A DNA stretch of 64,000 nucleotides from Salticus scenicus (GCA_963930645.1 OZ005648.1:200632480-200696479), one strand, 5' to 3'. Shown: positions 24,228 through 36,239, numbered from the stretch's first letter. The notes: generated by a model not told the origin, from the sequence alone. Translations and numbers: made by a program.

Positions 24228-25026
24228 CAGGGTGTGAAATTTTCGCTCGCCAGCTCGCCATTGGCAAATGGAATTTTTACTGTGGCGAGTAAAAATTTGG
24301 TCTAGTTATAGATAGAATTCTTACACGATATGGTGACAGAAAACATTCTTTTTATAGATTTAAATATGGTAAAATCTTGCCATCTTATAACCCAGTGGCG
24401 GATTTAAGGGGGGGGGGCTAGGGGGCTGAAGCCCCCCCCCCCCCCCCCAAACACTGACATTCACAATTGAATATTGCAATTGTAAATTTTTTATTGGTCT
24501 AGAATAACATTTTGAAAAGTCTTAGCCCCCCCCCCCCCCAAAAGTTAAGTTCTGGATCCGCCACTGTTATAACCTAATATTTAGCTGGAACGGAAAAGTG
24601 CTTAGTGCATGCTTAAAATTTTTAATCTCATCGGCAGTTTCGTTTCTCCCATTATGATTTCTCCAAGCAGAGGGAGAATAGATGAGCAGAGAACCTCTTT
24701 GCCCGTCGCCCACTATCCGGCAGAAGAGAAATGTGAAAGTTTACCTATGCGATATTGGCACATGAAAATGAGCCCAAGCCCTTTTAAAGATACTGCCTAT
24801 GTTTATAATGATTTTTGATTATAGATGATTATGAGAGAGGATGATAAACGACACACTTTTAATATATATAATTTTAAGTATATTTGTAAAACCATTTCAA
24901 ATAGTTAGGGAAAAAAAGAACCCAAAATGCACAAAAAAGAAAGAAAAAAAAAATGACAACTGTATTTTGTGGCGAGTAAAACTTTTTTTTCGGCGAGTGT
25001 AATCTGAGTTGAAATTTCAGTCCTTG
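24228..25026. mobile_element. hAT MITE with 8-bp TSD, containing a second MITE
   Basis: The TSD tattaaac lies at 24220-24227 and 25027-25034. The left end 'cagggtgtgaaattttc' pairs with the reverse complement of the right end, 'caaggactgaaatttca'. Internal 'ggcgagtaaaa' words occur near both ends. The 175-bp element at 24393-24567 is inserted within it. Confidence 0.9.
24393..24567. mobile_element. Nested hAT MITE CAGTGGCGGAT, 175 bp
   Basis: Perfect 11-bp terminal inverted repeats (cagtggcggat/atccgccactg) and a perfect 8-bp TSD, ttataacc, at 24385-24392 and 24568-24575. The interior carries long G and C runs ('ggggggggggctaggggg', then C-runs) that can pair with one another. Confidence 0.93.
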
Positions 25027-25059
25027 TATTAAACTAAAAACTTTTTTAAAAAAAAGTTA

Positions 25060-25640
25060 GAGAAATATAAAACTCGCTTTCTTGTTTGTTTGTTTGTCCG
25101 GTACAAATCTTGCAATCGATTTTTAACTAACTTCCCAACTCGTTAATAGCTCAGAACACGATGACAATGTAATACCTCAGAGTCCGATTCTCGAATTTTT
25201 GATTAGTTTTCTTTTAACTAATTAAAATGTGAAAATTGTAACTTTCTAATAGCTTTAAAATCAGCCATTTAAAAATTCGCTATAATTTAATTGTTGCCAA
25301 AAAAAAATTACGAATTCATTTTCTTTTGCCAAAGGATTAATATTTTATTTTTAAAACCAGCAATTTTTACCATGTTTTTATTTATAATTTAATTGTGGGC
25401 GGGGGACAGGAAAAATAAATACATTTACTTTAAAAAATTGTAAAAAATTAAATTATTCATCTCCATAAAAATTGACATCATTATTACTTTAAAAATTTTA
25501 TACACATTGATAAACTGCTAATATAGTTCTATAGCTATAACTTCCCGACTAGCTAGACATTTGAAACTTTTAGAATAGCTCAGAACACAATGAGAATGCA
25601 TTCTTTTAATACTTTTATTCAATTAATAGATGTTTGAAAT
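25060..25640. repeat. Two copies of an 'agctcagaacac.atga' repeat
   Basis: The word 'tagctcagaacac(g/a)atga(c/g)aatg' occurs at about 25147 and 25577 after 'aacttccc.act' words, about 430 bp apart. Intronic and non-coding. Confidence 0.45.
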
Positions 25641-26289
25641 TTTCTTATAATTGCTCTCTTTATTACATATTTGATCATTTTCTTTCAAGTTGATGGGATA
25701 ATTCATCAAAATTTTTTTTAAGTATTTAATAATGTGTAGAATTGTCAAGTTTATATGATTCAACAGAAAATTTAAAAACATGGTACATAAAAAGTTCTTT
25801 TTATTTTGTAATTACTTACTATCAGTGTATTATTAAATTTCTAGATAAAGCTAGTTATATATCACAATATGGGATTTTCAACATAGTTCAGTCCTAATTC
25901 ATAAAGAAAATTAATTATGCTTAACTATTAATTTAGCTTTTTTTGTGATTAAATTTGCCCTAACACACAAAACATAGGGTAGGATCTTCAAATTATTTAC
26001 ATTCTTTATGCCCATTCATAATATTATTATAAAATGTAAGTTAGATATTAATGCTACAATGAGCAACATTACAGCATCATATTGATACAATAAAATATAA
26101 ATGTAGAAAACTTATTTAAAGCTTTTAAAATTTATATGTCTTTAAATATGCATAGGAAAATTAGCTCTGTATTAGGTTTTACTGATGCTGTTCATGTAAT
26201 TTTAACAAAATAGATCTTTTGTAAAAAATCATAATTCTTGATATTGTATTAACAAAATCTTACTACAATGTTTTTAAAACTCATTTCCC

Positions 26290-26560
26290 ACTGTATTCAT
26301 AGAGGAAAGTATTGTATTTGTAAAAAAATTTCACTATGTTTTTTGATGGATTTACTTGTTTTGAGGGTCTCCTGAACATGATTTGATCTTTTTTAGAAAG
26401 TTTTCATCTGTCTGTTTTTTTTATTTTTTTATGAATCTGTGATAAAAAGTTTCTGCTTGCTTTAGCTTAAGAACTATTGGTGCAAATCGCTCAAAAGATG
26501 ACACTGCTGTACTAGTATCAATATTTCCCGTGTATGACGAAAATTGAAGTATCTCAGCAT
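26290..26560 (+). repeat. tactttctt-family repeat arm
   Basis: Carries 'gaggaaagtattgtatttg', then 'gttttgagggtctcctgaacatgat' and 'ctgtctgttt', in the same order as the arms at 7517, 44900 and 54460. Confidence 0.5.
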
Positions 26561-27015
26561 CTGTTAGTTAAAATTGAGCGAAATTGCATGAGTAAAACCT
26601 TCATTGTGAGAAGCTAAAATTAAATATTTTTTCATGTTAAACAGTATGTAGCTTAGTTATATAGAATTATATGTGTTTTATGATCTGTAGTTTACAACTG
26701 TGTTCATTGCAAGCTCTAAATTTTCCATTTAATCTTACAGTTTTCTATATAATACTAATAAAAAAAAGCATAATTGATTTTTTAATGAGTCAGACCTTAT
26801 TGATCAGATCCTTTCCATTCCTAATATCTATTGCTGAATCTCCTGAATATTTTACTCTAAAATACTTTTGATTTATTAATTTTTGTTTTGTGAATCTTTT
26901 AGCTATTGTATTTATCCCAGATTGCTTTTCTATTTTCTGTTTTTATTATTATTATTATTATTTATTTTTATATATTGTGTGACACACAGCATTAAAAATT
27001 GTAATTTATTTTTAG

Positions 27016-27046
27016 GTTACTACAAACAAGGTGGTAATAGAGAAAG
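27016..27046 (+). CDS. YTHDC1: YTHDC1 micro-exon, 31 nt
   Basis: Acceptor 'ttatttttag' and a strong donor 'gtacgt'. The exon supplies the last two bases of a Gly codon, nine full codons (YYKQGGNRE) and the first two bases of an Arg codon, so it fits its neighbours exactly. Skipping it would shift the frame. At 31 nt it is unusually short for an exon between introns of 4.4 kb each. Confidence 0.8.
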
Positions 27047-27122
27047 GTACGTAAAATTTCTCTTCAATGATTTGTTTCTTTATGTTGGATAAATTCTTAT
27101 TTAGACTGATACATTAATGTAT

Positions 27123-27287
27123 CAGGGGTGTTTGTGTTCTGGATTTTTTATTTTATTTCCCAACAGTAATTACAAATTATACTTTTGGCTATATTTAATT
27201 GCTAAACATTACTAGAAAACTGCTAATAATATCACTATTAAAAAGTTATTGGTAGGAAATAAAAAATCTGGAACGCAAACACCCCTG
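27123..27287. mobile_element. MITE, 165 bp, TIR CAGGGGTGTTTG
   Basis: Inverted ends of about 30 bp (caggggtgtttg.gttc..gattttttattt) match with few changes. The 6-bp direct repeat atgtat lies at 27117-27122 and 27288-27293. It lies 76 bp downstream of the YTHDC1 micro-exon. Confidence 0.85.
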
Positions 27288-28322
27288 ATGTATTTATCAA
27301 ATTATTTCAGTATATATGGATGGGGGGGAAAAACTTTTATTGTGAAAAAAAAATTCCTGATTAAACATAATTTGTTACTTTTTATGGATTGCAAAATGCA
27401 TGAAACTAAGACCTGGGAAATTATTTAACACACACAGATATCAATCAAAGTCAAATAACCAATAAAAGGTGATAATTTTTCGATTATTCCTGGCAGCATA
27501 TTATGGAAGTATTCCTACAAAGCACATAAACATTCTGGTTAACGTGATTTTTGCCATGTTAATTAAGTACTAACATACATCTTATGTGAACAATGGGCCC
27601 TGATCCAGAAGTTTCATGATAGCTTCTAACTATACCTTTCTAGGACATAGTAAACAGAATTAATGCTCTAAAAACTGGACACGAATAATGGTTCTTAACA
27701 TTTCAAGGTTATGAAAGTTCCTTGTTTTAAACTTATAAAGTTTTTCATTTCATTTTTGGACTTTATTTCATTGTAAATTTCTATATAACATTAAAAACTA
27801 AATTTCACACTTATTTTTATAAAAGCAAATCTTTCTTTGAACAATAATTTTGGAAGTCAATTACTGTGGATCATCAAATTTTTAATTATTATTATTATTA
27901 TTATTTTTTTTTTTTTTTTTTGACATTTTTTCTAGAAAGATACAGGGCAAAATGGCCTTGAACTTCAGATATGCAAAGAACATTTATAAACTCCCACTTT
28001 TCAGTATCGATTTAATTATGAGTGCAATTAGGGGATCAATCACAAATTAAAGAAAAGCACAAATGACCTGTAACTTTAACACATAATTTTGCTTACATTG
28101 TACAATATTTCTGTGCTTCTTTGTGGGAATTGTACAATTATTTAGACATATAATTTTCTTTCTAAAAGTACTTTTTGGCAATTTTTTTTGTTTATAACAA
28201 GAGTGGATTACAACAAAATTTTACAAAACATGCAGTTCCAATTATTTCAGCTCTATTGCTAAAATTATTTTTTGTGAAAAAACTTTTTGGGCTTGTAACT
28301 CTAGCATAATTTTATTTATGTA

Positions 28323-28484
28323 CAGTAAAACCTCTCTAAGTTGGACACCTACGGTTCCAAGAAAAAGTGTCCAACTTAGAGAGGTGTCCAACTTATAGGG
28401 GTTAGGCATAATGTTAATGGATAGATTCCATTCCGAAAAAAAGCGTCCAACTTAGAGGGGTGTCCAACTTGAGAAGTTTCACTG
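28323..28484. mobile_element. pogo/Tigger-like MITE, 162 bp
   Basis: TA duplications lie at 28321-28322 and 28485-28486. The ends are cagtaaaacctctc and gagaagtttcactg. The interior repeats 'gtgtccaactta.ag.ggg' three times in direct and inverted form, so it folds into a complex hairpin. Confidence 0.88.
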
Positions 28485-28965
28485 TACTAAGATTTTTGTA
28501 ATTTCATATGAGGTTTCTCATAAAAAAGATTTTTCACAAAGTGACTGAAATAATTGGATCTCAAAATTAAATATGTGGCGTGTAAAAAAGCCCTTATGCA
28601 ATTTCAACTCTGGAAAATATCTAAAATCTAGCTCATTCTAAATGAAAATATAAATGAAATATAAACTATTAATTAAATTTTTTAGAAAACCTTAACATTA
28701 CTTCGTGTTTTGTCGTTAACATTTTCATCTGGGCACCCAGCTCTCCTCAGACGAGGACTTCTGTAGTGGAGGTCTTGAATGACGATCTTGCATAGTTTCT
28801 GCTATAAGGCAGAGGTGGATGGATAAAATAAACTTTCTGCAAACACAAAATAAAATAAAAAAATCTTCAAAAATTGCACATAAAGTTAAAAAGATGAATA
28901 ACAACTATAAATATGCATAAAATAGCTTCAAATTAAGCATAAAAAAGCTTAAAATTAAGCATATA

Positions 28966-29149
28966 ATTTATTGAAATTTTATTTTTCCGACTGAGTGAAA
29001 ATAATGCCTGGACCGGGAGTCGAACCCCGGATCTTTGACTTACAAGGTCAAAGCTCCGGGGTCAAGGTCCAGTAAGTCAAAGATCCGGGGTTCGACTCCC
29101 AGTCCAGGCATTATTTTCCCTCAGTCGGAAAAATAAAATTTCAATAAAT
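28966..29149 (-). mobile_element. Palindromic tRNA-derived fold-back unit (Thr-UGU-like)
   Basis: Two 78-nt arms, 28966-29043 and 29072-29149, are inverted copies with two mismatches around a 28-nt loop. The inner part of each arm is the 3' half of a tRNA: anticodon 3' stem, T arm with 'ggttcgactcc' and acceptor 'tccaggc'. The outer part is about 33 nt of flank. On the minus strand the anticodon stem-loop reads ctttgac-cttgtaa-gtcaaag, which contains TGT. The tRNA 5' half is degenerate. Same build as 15415-15688, but a different tRNA. Clear target duplications were not found. Confidence 0.75.
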
Positions 29150-29291
29150 ATGATTTTCTTACAATCAGTTGATTGTGTGATTTAATAAAAGTCATATAAT
29201 TTATATCTACAAAATGAAGGGAGGAATTTTGAGCTATGTTTTTGATACAGAAATTTTCGGAGACATTATTTGAGTGACAACAGTTTAAAAT

Positions 29292-29323
<32 letters not shown>

Positions 29324-29329
29324 CGTTTT

Positions 29330-30440
29330 GATTAATGCTGAAAAAATTTCCACGAACAGCGTTCACGCGTTCATGTATATTATCCACCTCTGCCATAAGG
29401 TGGATCCACACTCTGTTTGGTGTCACTATGCTGCTGTCATTGCATACTTCGTGATTGGTAGCAATTTCTATATCTTCTCTGTACATTGCGTAATTATAAT
29501 CTTCGTATTCTGCGATTTTACCAGTTTTTTCAAAGTCAATTATAATATCCTGATTATTAAATGTTTTAGCTAAAGCTGTATTAAATTTGCCTGTTTTTAT
29601 GTCGTTTTTTATGCTCATTTACTCTTGTTTTAATTTTTCTCTTTGTAACTCCGATGTATGAACCTGCCTATTATTTTGATCAATGACTGGTATTTTATAG
29701 TCAAGTCAACGATGTGCTTCGGAGTACCTGCATTTGGTCGCAACCAATGCTTACCTCCAACGAAAAATGCGAAAAACATAAAAATAATTTTCCATAAAAT
29801 AATTAAAAGCCAAATGGGTGAATTTAGAATTTTGATCTCTGAATAAATCTCCGCGTGAGCAGAGACCAATCAGAGCGAAGCACCAGGAGTTAGGAAAAAA
29901 AAAAAAAGATTAAAAAATTTGGTATTTTATAGATTCCTGCTGTTTCTAAAGGGGGGTGGGATCTTTATCACTTCGTATTAATTGAAAAATATTCCTGTTG
30001 GGCTTAATAGGTATACTGATGCCGTATTCACTTGCTACATTTTTTATTTTGTTAGAAGCACCACAATCAAAAGGAGTAGAAGAGGTAAATTTTGAGGTTT
30101 TTTTTTTTTTTTTTTTTTTTTTAAGTTAGGTATATTATCCAGTGTTTTTATTCTACTTTTGATCAGTTTTTTAACAATTTTGTCCAGGTAACCTGCTTTT
30201 CTGGTGAAAACTTTAATTAAATTAAATTTGTTATTGAAGTTGTCTGGTTCATTAATATTAAAAAAGCGCGATTGATATAAGAACATATTGCATTAATTTT
30301 GTAATGGAAAGGTGTTTTACTGTTATAGTGGATGATTTCGTTGCTATTAGTTGGGTTATGATAAACTGTGGTTTTAATTTTACTATCTGTGCGGGTAATT
30401 TTAAATATCAAAGAAATTAATTTGCTGGTTTGTTTGGAAT
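29330..30440 (-). pseudogene. Canonical Penelope-like element relic (RT end plus GIY-YIG)
   Basis: Minus-strand order is RT C-terminal region and then endonuclease, the usual Penelope arrangement. At 30440-30220 the frame reads 'INFFDIKITRTDSKIKTTVY' and then 'HYNSKTPFHYK', the region after the RT active site. At 30060-29910 come an 'SNKIKNVASEYGI' segment and the GIY start ('ETAGIYKIP'). At 29700-29330 come a repeated 'YKIPVID' with the downstream GIY-YIG core ('KNDIKTGKFNTALAKTF', 'DFEKTGKIAEYED'). Frameshifts and A-runs break it, and the GIY part is interrupted at 29720-29900. The RT catalytic half is missing beyond 30440. Confidence 0.75.
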
Positions 30441-30860
30441 TTTAGAAATTCATCCCCCAGGTGGGACAGCAGGGGGGGGGAGGGGGCTAAGGGGCAAAAA
30501 CAAACATAAATACAGTTAGGCCGTTCAAAATTGGTACAGATAGGTTTTAGAGGCCTGCAAGTCGAATGGGGATATTTTCGAAAGTGTAAAGTTATTAGGA
30601 GGGCCAAGAAGGGGGGGGGGGGCGTAGGGGCAAAAAAAATAAAATAGAGTTAGATCATTCAAAATTGGTACATAGAGGTTTTCGTTACTTATTGTGGATA
30701 TTTTCGAATTTGTAAAATTATTAGGATAGATGGGAGCGGGGGATGGGGGGGGGAGCAAAGGGGAAAAATAAAAGAAATAAGAGTTTGACCATTTTGGGAA
30801 TTTTTCCGAAGGCAGTGAGAACCCGGTGCGACATTTTTCCTAATCAGATTTTGTTTCTCT
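30430..30860. repeat. Three-copy G-rich tandem repeat, 132-134 bp unit
   Basis: The word 'tcaaaattggtaca.a.aggtttt' occurs at about 30523 and 30656, and a third, diverged unit starts near 30784. Each unit carries a G tract of 8 to 12 (30471-30485, 30610-30622, 30737-30752) before 'gcaaaaa'. The array begins where the Penelope relic ends. Confidence 0.7.
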
Positions 30861-31418
30861 TTTTTTTTCACGTGATAAAAATTAATGCAATTTTGAGAAT
30901 TCAGTAATTATTGTGATTCATTTAAAAAGCGAAGCAGGCTTTGACTGCTAGTATATATATATATATTGCCTGCTGGTTTTTTTTTTTCTTTCTTCCCCCA
31001 TCCACAAATTTATCTAATTTCTGTATTTACAAAATATTTTATGTATATATATATTATATGAAAGTTTTTCTGTGCTTAATGGAAAATTATTCCATTCATA
31101 CATTAAATAGAAAATCCAAATTTGTAATACAATTTTTAATGTAAAAAATCTCAAGTAACCTTATAGAAATCAAAACTTGCTTGTACTTGTATTTTAATTT
31201 AACTATGTAAGTGGTTTCACACATTTAAATGTTTTAAAATGTATTAAAATCTTATATTACCTTAGGTTAAATTTAAATGTTGAAACAGCATTTTATGCAC
31301 TTTTTGTATGTTAAGTTAAATTGAACCACAGTGTAAATAATTGATAACTTATTCTTTTACTTTTATAGTGTATATGTTCCTTTTTATCTTATAATTTTTG
31401 TTTTTCTTTTCTATGTAG

Positions 31419-31467
31419 GTCACCAGTGGATCGTTATGGCATGCGCAGAAATAATATTCCCAATGGA
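31419..31467 (+). CDS. YTHDC1: YTHDC1 exon, 49 nt
   Basis: Acceptor 'tttctatgtag' and donor 'gtatgt'. It completes the split Arg codon and adds 16 codons (SPVDRYGMRRNNIPNG), ending on a codon boundary. The 'RR...NG' pattern before the next exon's 'NYGDYVRDYH' matches the vertebrate order. Confidence 0.82.
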
Positions 31468-31469
31468 GT

Positions 31470-34210
31470 ATGTGAACTATATTATATCTAATTGTATTGG
31501 GAAATTTAGTATTTTATCTGAAATATTTCTTCTGATATTATTATTTCAAATTATTATTAGAGTCTGGTTTATATGTGCAGTTAAATTGGTAAAGTATACA
31601 CTGAAAAAATTGTATGTACTTTTATAATTCACTATATATATATATATTTTTTTATATAAAGCTAAATTCTATTCTAAATATGTGTTGCAAACAGGTAACA
31701 ATGATTATGGGTGAATTTTTTTTTTTTTTTTTTTTATCAAGAATGATTTTATTACAGTATATTATACCTTTTACTAAATTATGAATAGAAAATTTTTTAA
31801 TTGGCATTTATGTAACATAGCTGAAAGAGCCCAGGCAATTTATAAATCTGACTTTACAAAAGTCTATGTAGTTTTAATTTTTTAATATGTTGTTAGAATA
31901 TTGATCAATAATGAAAGACCAAGTTTATAGCGTCAAAAGACCTATAAGTTGATTAAATTTGCTTCAAGTCCAAATAAAGCTCTATACAAATATTTTTAAA
32001 ATAGGAAAATTTTTCAAAAAAAGGAAAATTTTAATTAGTTCACCCATAATGAATTACTAGTAAATTTATTTAACTAGAATTTGAATTTGAAAGAACACCT
32101 GTGAGTCCACTAGTTCCCTGAAAAGTAGGATTTTTAAAAAAATGTTCGGAAAAAATATATTTTGTGAGAGATATGTAAGTGGTCCACAAGATAACTTTTT
32201 TTATTTGTTATTTAAAAAGATGTAATTAAAACAAATGGTTAAAAAAACAAAAAAAAAAAAATTCCACATTATAATTTGATTTGTTTTAAGAAACCATTTC
32301 TAAACTTAGTAGTAAATTCTATAAAATTGGTAGCTTATTGTGTGTTATATTGGGGGAAAGCAAATGAGAAAGATTAATTTTTTATTGATAGCTGGTTTTA
32401 TGAAAAGCTCGTAACAGAGGCCATTCAATGTGTATTTCTGCATATATCAGCTCTGTAAAGAGCCACAAAGCATTTCTTCCCAATAATTAGAATCCGATGA
32501 CAAGAAACATGCAACTAGTTCATGTGATGGGAGTCTTGGGAGATGCTAGCCAACTTTATTTTTCTTTCCAAAGTGGGCAAACGAGTGTTGCACCCGCTGA
32601 AAACATGCAGAAAAAAATAATCCATTGTGTGCATTGCCTAGCTCTATGGGTGTAAAATAACCTTGAAATAATAGAGACACCCATTTTCACCTTTGTCATT
32701 TTTCTAGAAGTAACATTGGTTGCAGCTGAGCTCAAACCATTGAGAAGGACCAAAAGGTCCTCATATTCACTAATAATATGGTAAAATATTGCATTTTTGG
32801 ATAGCGGATGATCAAGTGATAATCAATGATATCCCTATCAGTGACTTTTTCAGTTGCTTTCACCCCAGTACCCTTTGCAGTGAAAGTAGAAATATGCTTC
32901 TCAAATGCATGAGCTGGTTCTTATTTTTAGCCAATAGTTTTTCCCTGAAGCAGTTGGGCTATGGTGGGATCATAAAAAAATATATCATTTCAGAAGTGAG
33001 CAACAAGTTGTCATATTCTTTCAGTAATTTTGGTATTAGTGTTGGAATCCTCTTTAAATGAAAAACAACTGAGGCATTACTACTAAAGTTTTTTTTTCCC
33101 CCCGCATAGCCGCCATAGCTTGAGACTGTGGAATTGTTATTTCAGACAAATTTGTGTAAAATGTATCCACTGCCCACTATTATTGTTCTCCTTTGTGATG
33201 TTGCTGAAGAATAGAAAGATTACCTACTGCTCTAGAAGATGCAGAATAAATCTGCAGCTCCACTCATTATGTCAATTACTCTAGACTAGACTGCATTTGT
33301 TGGGAAAAACTAATACCTGTGAAATTGGTTCATTTTATATCATGGAAAATTTGTAATGATTACCATTTTTTAAAATTTTTATTATTATAGTATTTAAAAC
33401 CTCAACACAATAAATTTGCATTTGCAAACTGTATATTCTATTACAAAAGCTAGTAAATTACATTTTTGTTTCATTAGTCAAGAAAAAAATTCTCTTTGAT
33501 TCTCTAGATCACAATTTTCCATGAATTCTAAAATTCGACCATTCTACATAAATGTCTTTTTAATATAGAGAAATATCTTTCAGTCGTCTACACATGACAC
33601 GTATTTCATTTCAAAGAATAGGAAAGTAGCGACAGTAGAATGATTATTTATTGGTGAAAACATCAGTTTCTTTGTCTAATGTTGTGCATTATTATTTATT
33701 AAATAATGCATATTTTAAAATTCTGTTTTCATATTCAGAAAAATTGACATGTGTTACATGTCATTTTCCAAAAATTTATTTTAATTTATTTATTTTTATT
33801 TTTTTCATTTTTATTTTATTTTTTTTTTTAACTTGTAAGATGCATAATTTATCTTTGTGAAATGTTGCATTTTACTGCTTCAAAATAAAACATTAAAAGT
33901 TTAAAAAGTCGATTTTTGAAAAATGAGAAATATTTTTACAAAAATCTTGAATTTTATGAATGCGAAAACAAAATTTAAAAATATGCTTTGTTTAATGAAT
34001 AATAATAGGGATTATTTTCTTCATATGTTAACATAAGATTTGGATGACCTTGACAGTTACAGTTAAACTAACCTTTTAAAGTAAACAAAGCTTATTTTAA
34101 AACGAAAATTTTTATTAGCTAAAAATGATATAAATCTTTTTTGCCAAATCAAAAAGCTTCCAATTGTAAGAGATGATAAAACAATTTTAGATAAAGCAGT
34201 TTTTTCAACT
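31470..34210 (+). other. Start of the 8.4 kb YTHDC1 intron
   Basis: Mostly AT-rich filler. At 32400-33300 GC is higher and several minus-strand frames read as broken coding sequence, for example 'HISTFTAKGTGVKATEKVTD' near 32850. I do not recognise the family. It may be an old transposon ORF. Confidence 0.35.
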
Positions 34211-34212
34211 AC

Positions 34213-34362
34213 AGTCGAACCTCATTAACATGAATCTCAAGCGGGAGAAAAATTTTGTTCATGTTATCAGTAGTTCATGCTATCAGTAACTAATCTTCAT
34301 TTTGACGGGGATTCTGAAAACAGTTCATGTTAAAAGTAATTCACGTTAACGAGGTTCGACTG
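34213..34362. mobile_element. pogo/Tigger-like MITE, 150 bp
   Basis: TA duplications lie at 34211-34212 and 34363-34364. The ends, cagtcgaacctcattaac and gttaacgaggttcgactg, form a near-perfect 18-bp inverted repeat. Internal 'gttcatg' and 'ttcatgttaaaagtaa' words echo the ends. Confidence 0.92.
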
Positions 34363-34949
34363 TATCTCTTTCTTAAAATGTCAGACTGTTACAACTAAAC
34401 CCAAAATTTATATTTAATTAAAAATATATATTAATATTGAATGCAACATATTTGTACTTATTGTTAGAAAATAAACCAAAATACTCAATAGAATGTGCTC
34501 ATATCCTATTTTTATGTTATGTAGACTCTAATAATATATTTGAGATGCATGATTTATTTGTTTACTTTTACCTTAAATGTATATTGCCTCAGAATAACAA
34601 AGAAAAAGAAAAAATAGCAAAAATTATAAATTATGAATTATCAAATGTTATATTTATATTATGAATAATCTGCAAAAGAAACCAGTTATCCCTTCACCTT
34701 TCTTTATTGAAATTAAAAAAATTATCTGTACCCAAAAAGTAAAATAATAAATAAAAGGAAGTTTTAGCTAATAAACATTGGCAGTGTTTGTTGCTAATTA
34801 AGTGCATGCTTGTTCTAAGAAACGATACAGTGGGAAGAGAAAGGACTTATGATTGGACACTAGTTTTGTATGAGTTGTTTCTGTTTTTCTGAAACATCTT
34901 TTAAATGGAAATACATGCTTAGTTATTTTTTTAGTTAGATAGAGAACAT

Positions 34950-36230
34950 CATTAGTCACAAACAGCAATCAGTTTAAAAATCCAAAATTGCTGCTAAATA
35001 TGGCATTGCTACAGTACAATTTTGCAACATGATGAAAAAAAATTGAAACTGCCTTGTCTAGAATGATACTCCAATAAATAGCTGATACTGTAGGTGTCAC
35101 CGATTTTTTGTGTTCCAATGGTTGGCTACAGAGGTTTTAAGAAATATATGGTATCAAATACAAGAAAGAGTGTGGCGAGGAATCTGCAGTGAATCCTGAA
35201 GTCATTGAATAATTTTTTGCTGAAATAATTTTTTGCCAACTCTTAAAAAAAAAAAAAAAAAAAAAAATACACCCTGTAATACATATTTAATGCAGATGAA
35301 ATAGGTTGATTTTTTAAAGCCCTACCAAATCAAATTTTGACTTTAAAAACTGAAAAATGTACTGGAGTAAATTTTAGTAAGGAAATAGTAACAGTTTTGA
35401 TCTGCTGTAATATAGATGGCACCGAAAATCATCCTTTGTTAGTGAATGGAAAATCTGTGAAGCCGTCCTGTTTTAAGCATGTCAAAACTTTGCAGTTGAG
35501 TTACACATTGAGTAAAGAAGTGTGGATGAATAAGGGAATCTTTACAAAATGGTAAAAGCTTTGGATAACAAATTTTGGCAGAAAAAAAGAAAGATTTGTT
35601 TGATGCTAAACAATTGCAGTGCACACTGCAAAGTAAATAGGTTTGATTATAAGCAGTCAAATGAATCTTTTTGCTCCAGAAATCTGCTGCTAAGTTACAA
35701 CCTTGTAATCAAGGAATTATTCAATACCTGAAAATGTATTACAGGAAGGAAGTTATGTAAAGAATGATTCAGTGTTATGATAACAAAACTCTGTATTATG
35801 TAGATCTCCTTGAAGCTCTAATATTCCTTAGATGCTCATGTCTGTACTAAAATAATTGAGAATTGTTTTCGTCATGAAGGATTCATTACATGTGACAATG
35901 AAAATATGAATGATGTTGATGAATTGGTGCCAATGGAATTGATTTAAAGAAACCAAAGAAAGGGGCATTCTTAATGCAGATAATTTGAAGGAATACATTA
36001 TTAATGAAAATGTGTTCATAATGGATGTTAACAGAAGAGGATATAATTGCCAAACGTTTAGGCAGAAATAGTGAAGTCTGTGAATTGAATGATAGAGATT
36101 AACTTTATAATTTCCAGCCAGATGTGTTACTTACCCAAGCAGCAGAAGCATTAAAAGCAGAATTTTCTTCTACAGCAGAAATTTTTTTTTATCTGCAATG
36201 AATAGCTTAGAAAAGCAGAAATTCTGAGTA
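34950..36230 (+). pseudogene. pogo/Tigger DDE transposase pseudogene
   Basis: Decayed pieces in correct order are a helix-turn-helix-like 'KIAAKYGIATVQFCNMM' near 34990, a CENP-B-like 'GWLQRF' near 35125, and the first catalytic block 'NADEIG' at about 35292 followed by an in-frame stop. Then come 'TLKTEKCTG', 'TVLICCNIDGTE' and 'GKSVKP' (35337-35555), and 'FWQKKRKICLMLNNCSAH' (35570-35625). The Asp expected before 'N.SAH' reads as Asn. After that come 'IQYLKMYYRKEVM' near 35730 and a final stretch to 36230. An A-run at about 35246-35268 and several frameshifts show it is dead. Confidence 0.85.
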
Positions 36231-36239
36231 ATTGCTTTA

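Noticed and set aside
29630..29869. First exon of a small membrane-protein gene on the minus strand (hydrophobic segment then a 'gtaagc' donor)
   Set aside because: The frame lies within the interrupted GIY-YIG part of the Penelope relic and no downstream exon was found.
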